Shown: one piece after another, positions 60,794-64,000 of the stretch
Layout of the letters: every line of letters starts with the position of its first letter
How positions within the stretch are numbered: position 1 is the first letter of the stretch
NCBI GenBank assembly: GCA_030549205.1
Contig: JAUKTV010000001.1
Location: forward strand, 3,472,001-3,536,000
DNA: 64,000 nucleotides
Reading direction: 5' to 3'
Source: Apiosordaria backusii
Taxonomy: Eukaryota > Ascomycota > Sordariomycetes > Sordariales > Lasiosphaeriaceae
Program-made: the position numbers and the translations under genes
The notes under the pieces: model-generated
What the model saw: the letters and a program-made list of their open reading frames with translations, nothing else
Database searches by the model: none
What the model was told of the DNA's origin: nothing

Positions 60794-63700
60794 GATTATA
60801 AGCTTGGAAGATATTTAGTTAGATTGTAGTCTTATAAGCTTAAGTTTAGAGCCTTCTATAAATAACGGCTTAAGCTATTGTAAACTATACTATAAGTAGG
60901 CTATAAAATTACTAATTTTAAAGCCTACTTATTAAGGTAGGGTTATAAAGTAAATACTAAGCTTGCCTTACCTTATTAGATTTTCTAGGGGCCTATAAGG
61001 TTTAAATTTATGTCCGCTACTAAATTTATTATATTATAAGGTATATAAAAATTAGGCCTAATAAAGTATTAAAGGCCTATAAACTACAAGCTTATAAAAG
61101 CTAAAAATAGCCTCCTACCTTAACTATAATTAAGTAGGTAGTTCTGTAAATCCTAAAGGTAGGTAAAAAAGTAAGATAGTAAAGCCACGTTTTTAACTAT
61201 TACTACTACTAGTAGTTACAGTAATTTACTATATAAAATAGAGCCTATTTTTTAAGGCTTTTAAGCACTATAGACCTAGCCCTTTTATTATATAAAGCAA
61301 ACTATAGCTAAAGCCTTAATTAAAAACGATATTAGGCTAAGGTCCTAAAGCCTTATAAAACACTTTAAAAGTAAGTATACTAAGCCCTTTATAGATTTAA
61401 AAATACAAAATACAAGGCCTAAGTAAGGGTCTTTTAAGGAGGAAGAATTAATAGATTTTTACTATATATAGGCCTTTACTGTTTAATTAAAAAAGTAAAA
61501 AGCTTAAATTTAACAGTTATAAGGTACTATAACTGAAATAATAGAATAAATTAAGCTTTTAATAGCAGCTTAAAGCGCTTTAAATCAGCCTAAAGCTACT
61601 ATAACCGTACCTTTAATAGTAGTTAAAGCTATATATTAAAAAGCTATAGCGGCTTATTAATTAAAGCTTAGGGCTAATAGTAGTTCTGCTAGGGTCCTTT
61701 ATATTACTATTACTATTAAGATGATTAAAAAGGTCTACAAATTTCCTGCTAACTAAAGGCTTATAGGCTTTAAAAATTTCGATTTATAGAAATAGGGCTT
61801 AAATATTATACTATATATTATTGATATAGTTACCTTTATAGAAGACCCTACTATAGTAGTCTATTAAAGTAATACTAAATAGGCCCTACTGTTAATGTTA
61901 CTTTAAAATAGTATAGCCTTAAGCCTTTAGGCTTCTATTTTATAGTAAATAAGCTCTATTAAAGTCTATAAACTACTTATTTAAAGGTATTCTTATAGCG
62001 TTAAATTATAATAAAGGAACCTCTATAGAGAATACTATTTCTTAAACTTCTACTAATTTACAGGCTTTTTAATAAACTTTAACGTTAAGTTCTTTAATAT
62101 AGTTAGCTAGCTTATATTAACCAGTATCGACCTTTAAACTATAAATTAAGTAAATCAATACCTATAGGCTATAAAAAAGAGCTTTCTATAGTAAGCTAAA
62201 AGGTAATAAAGTACTATATAGACTGTTAGAACGTTAAGTTAAAATATAGATACTATTAACTTAAGCTTTTTAATAATAAACTTACTAAAAAACAATATAT
62301 TTTAGCCTCTATTACCGTTAAAGATATAGCCTATAGAAGTAGAAAAGGCCCTTATAAAGGCATTAAAAGAAGGTTTTTTTAAATAAAAAGCTTAAAAGTA
62401 ATAGTAATAGTAGCCTTAATAGCCTTAGTAACTCTTTCTAAAAGAAAAAGAAGAAAGGCTTTAAAAGGCCTAAAGGCTTTAAAAAAAGACCTAAAGCTAA
62501 AGATTTATTTACCTATATAGTAAGCTCTTACAATTTAGCTTTAAAGGTCTTTAAAGACTTAGTAATAAAGGTACTTATATAGTGTCTATAGAGCCTACCA
62601 AAGGCATTAAAAGCATTAAAGGTAAGGCCTTAATAGTACTTTCTTTAAAGGATACCTTTTTATATAATACTAAATTTACTAACTATATTATTAATAGTCG
62701 AAAATAGTTTACTAACTATAAGCTTAATAATAGCTTATTAAAGACAATTTATATAAAAGAGGGTCCTTTAATACTTAAAGGCTTTAGAACTGCTATATTT
62801 ATAGTACTTTTATAAAAAGAACCCTCTAAATATACTAAGCTTAAGTTTAAAAATACTTTATATATTTTTCAGTTTAATATTAACCTTTTTAATAGTATAT
62901 TATATTATAAGGTTAGCGGTTAGGTTAAAAAGAAAGTACTATATAGGCTTAATAAGGCCCCAATAGCGATATTCGATTTTAAGGCTTTAGGCTTCTTTTT
63001 AAAATTATAGAAGGTAAAGAGGCCTATTATTTACTATAATATAAGTTTTAACGTTATTAGTTAAAAGCAAAAATTAATAGTAAAGCTTTTTAATAGGCTC
63101 TTATTTTAAAAGGATAACTATTTAAAGGTCGATTTAGACCTTTAAAGGCCTAATAATAGGCCTATAAAGTTAAATAGCAATAGCGCTATTAGCTTTAATT
63201 TAAACGTTTAAAAGGTAAAGCCCTATAAGCTTAGAGGGTTTAAGTTTGGCTATAAAGAAGGCTATAGTTAAGGTAGAATTAAAAGAATAAAGCTTTATTA
63301 GCTTATAGAAGGCCTTAATAGCTTCAGTAATCCCGGTTTTAAAAGATTTAATTAAGGTAGACCTATTAAAAAGCTCTATTGGTCTATAGAAGGCTTTAAT
63401 AGTTTAGGTAATCTCGGCTTATTTAATTAAAAAGAGTCTTAGGAGGGCTGTATATTTAGGAAGGTTATTAAAAATATCCTTAATACTACTGTAAACTACT
63501 ATAGTAAATTGCTTTAAATAGTATTAAAATAGTATATTAAGCTAGGTTATATAGACCTAATATTACTAAAAAAGACCAATAAAATTACTATTAAGCTTTT
63601 AAACTTAGATTAAATAAAAGAAGTAGATTTTTAATACTTAGCTTATAATAAAGCTAAGGCAGTAAGAAGGCTTTAACTTTCTACTATTCTAGACTTACCT

Positions 63701-64000
63701 AAGGTTTTAGGTTCTATTAAAGGCGACATTTTTAAAATTAAGCCTATATTTTATAATAGGCTTTCTATAGTGTTAATTTTAATAGACTGAAAATCCCAGT
63801 TTAAATAGGCCTTTTATTTACTAAATATTAAAGGACTAACTATATTAAACATTATTAAAGGCTTTTTTAAAGGCCTAAAGAATTGCTATAATTAGTACCT
63901 TATCTATTTTTATTATAATAGTAAGAAGAAAATTAACTATAAATTATAGGCTTAGTTTTCTATTAAAGGCATTGAATTTTCTACTTTTAGGCTCTATATT
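59960..64000 (+). mobile_element. Family 2 Copia element, inner copy (runs off window)
   Basis: LTR at 59960-60793, then 3.2 kb of mutated gag, protease and integrase up to the window end. Integrase is recognisable at about 63720-64000 (for example SIVLILID, AFYLLNIKGLTILNI). Integrase upstream of reverse transcriptase places family 2 in Ty1/copia rather than gypsy. The 3' half is outside the window. Confidence 0.85.

Larger units (their letters stand above)
33790..64000. other. AT-rich block with RIP-type mutation
   Basis: From about 33.79 kb to the window end the sequence is strongly AT-rich. CpA and TpG dinucleotides are nearly absent (many whole 60-base lines have none), TpA is abundant, and remaining C/G sit mostly in GCC, GGC and CCT contexts. 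Retrotransposon frames are full of TAG/TAA where Trp, Gln or Arg codons are expected. This is the pattern of repeat-induced point mutation in ascomycetes. The whole block consists of nested Ty1/copia elements and unidentified AT-rich flank. No intact gene is present. Confidence 0.9.

Noticed and set aside
33790..64000. AT-rich block as a mitochondrial insertion or centromeric satellite
   Set aside because: The block is accounted for by LTR retrotransposons with target duplications and Copia-order pol; no mitochondrial gene or satellite monomer was seen.

Overview
The window comes from a filamentous ascomycete, most likely a Sordariomycete. Genes are compact and protein-coding, with short introns of about 48-159 bp (GT...AG, frequent CTAAC/CTGAC branch sites), C/G-rich third codon positions, and typical Pezizomycotina gene content. 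The right half is an AT-rich block mutated in the manner of repeat-induced point mutation (RIP). I assembled multi-exon models by hand from splice signals and phase. For the confident models the summed exons are a whole number of codons.

Left half (1 to about 33.8 kb), in order: a monocarboxylate-type MFS transporter (-); a conserved proline-rich ascomycete protein (-); mitochondrial ribosomal protein uS8m (+); a conserved low-complexity protein starting MSAVKNLRAMFEQ (-); homoisocitrate dehydrogenase of the alpha-aminoadipate lysine pathway (+); mitochondrial elongation factor G1 (-); a single-pass membrane protein with a coiled coil (-); an RraA/HMG-aldolase-like protein (+); a secreted Cu-only superoxide dismutase (+); a decayed coding relic (+); a DUF84-like protein (+); an unrecognised four-exon gene (-); an amidase-signature gene that looks broken (-); a CorA-like membrane protein (-); and a small secreted protein (-). 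These are mostly independent housekeeping genes. uS8m and EF-G1 both serve mitochondrial translation, but nothing suggests a cluster. From about 22.7 kb rightward the content shifts to accessory and decaying genes.

Right half (about 33.8 to 64 kb): one AT-rich block with no intact gene. It is a nested stack of Ty1/copia LTR retrotransposons, all mutated by C:G to T:A changes, with CpA and TpG nearly absent. Family 1 (LTR 679 bp, element about 6.39 kb) has three complete copies. One stands at 35110-41500 (target duplication TAAAG). One spans 42799-55587 (AAGGC) and is split by a third at 46957-53348 (TTATA). Family 2 (LTR 834 bp) has three copies nested inside one another at the right edge, entering at 55747, 58710 and 59960, the last running off the window. 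Segments between the family 1 copies read on the minus strand as a fourth, older family 2 element that hosts most of the other insertions. Both families carry a primer-binding site matching the anticodon region of initiator tRNA-Met, as in Drosophila copia.

Limits: no searches could be run. Family names rest on motif recognition, splice models are untested, and base-composition statements are by eye.
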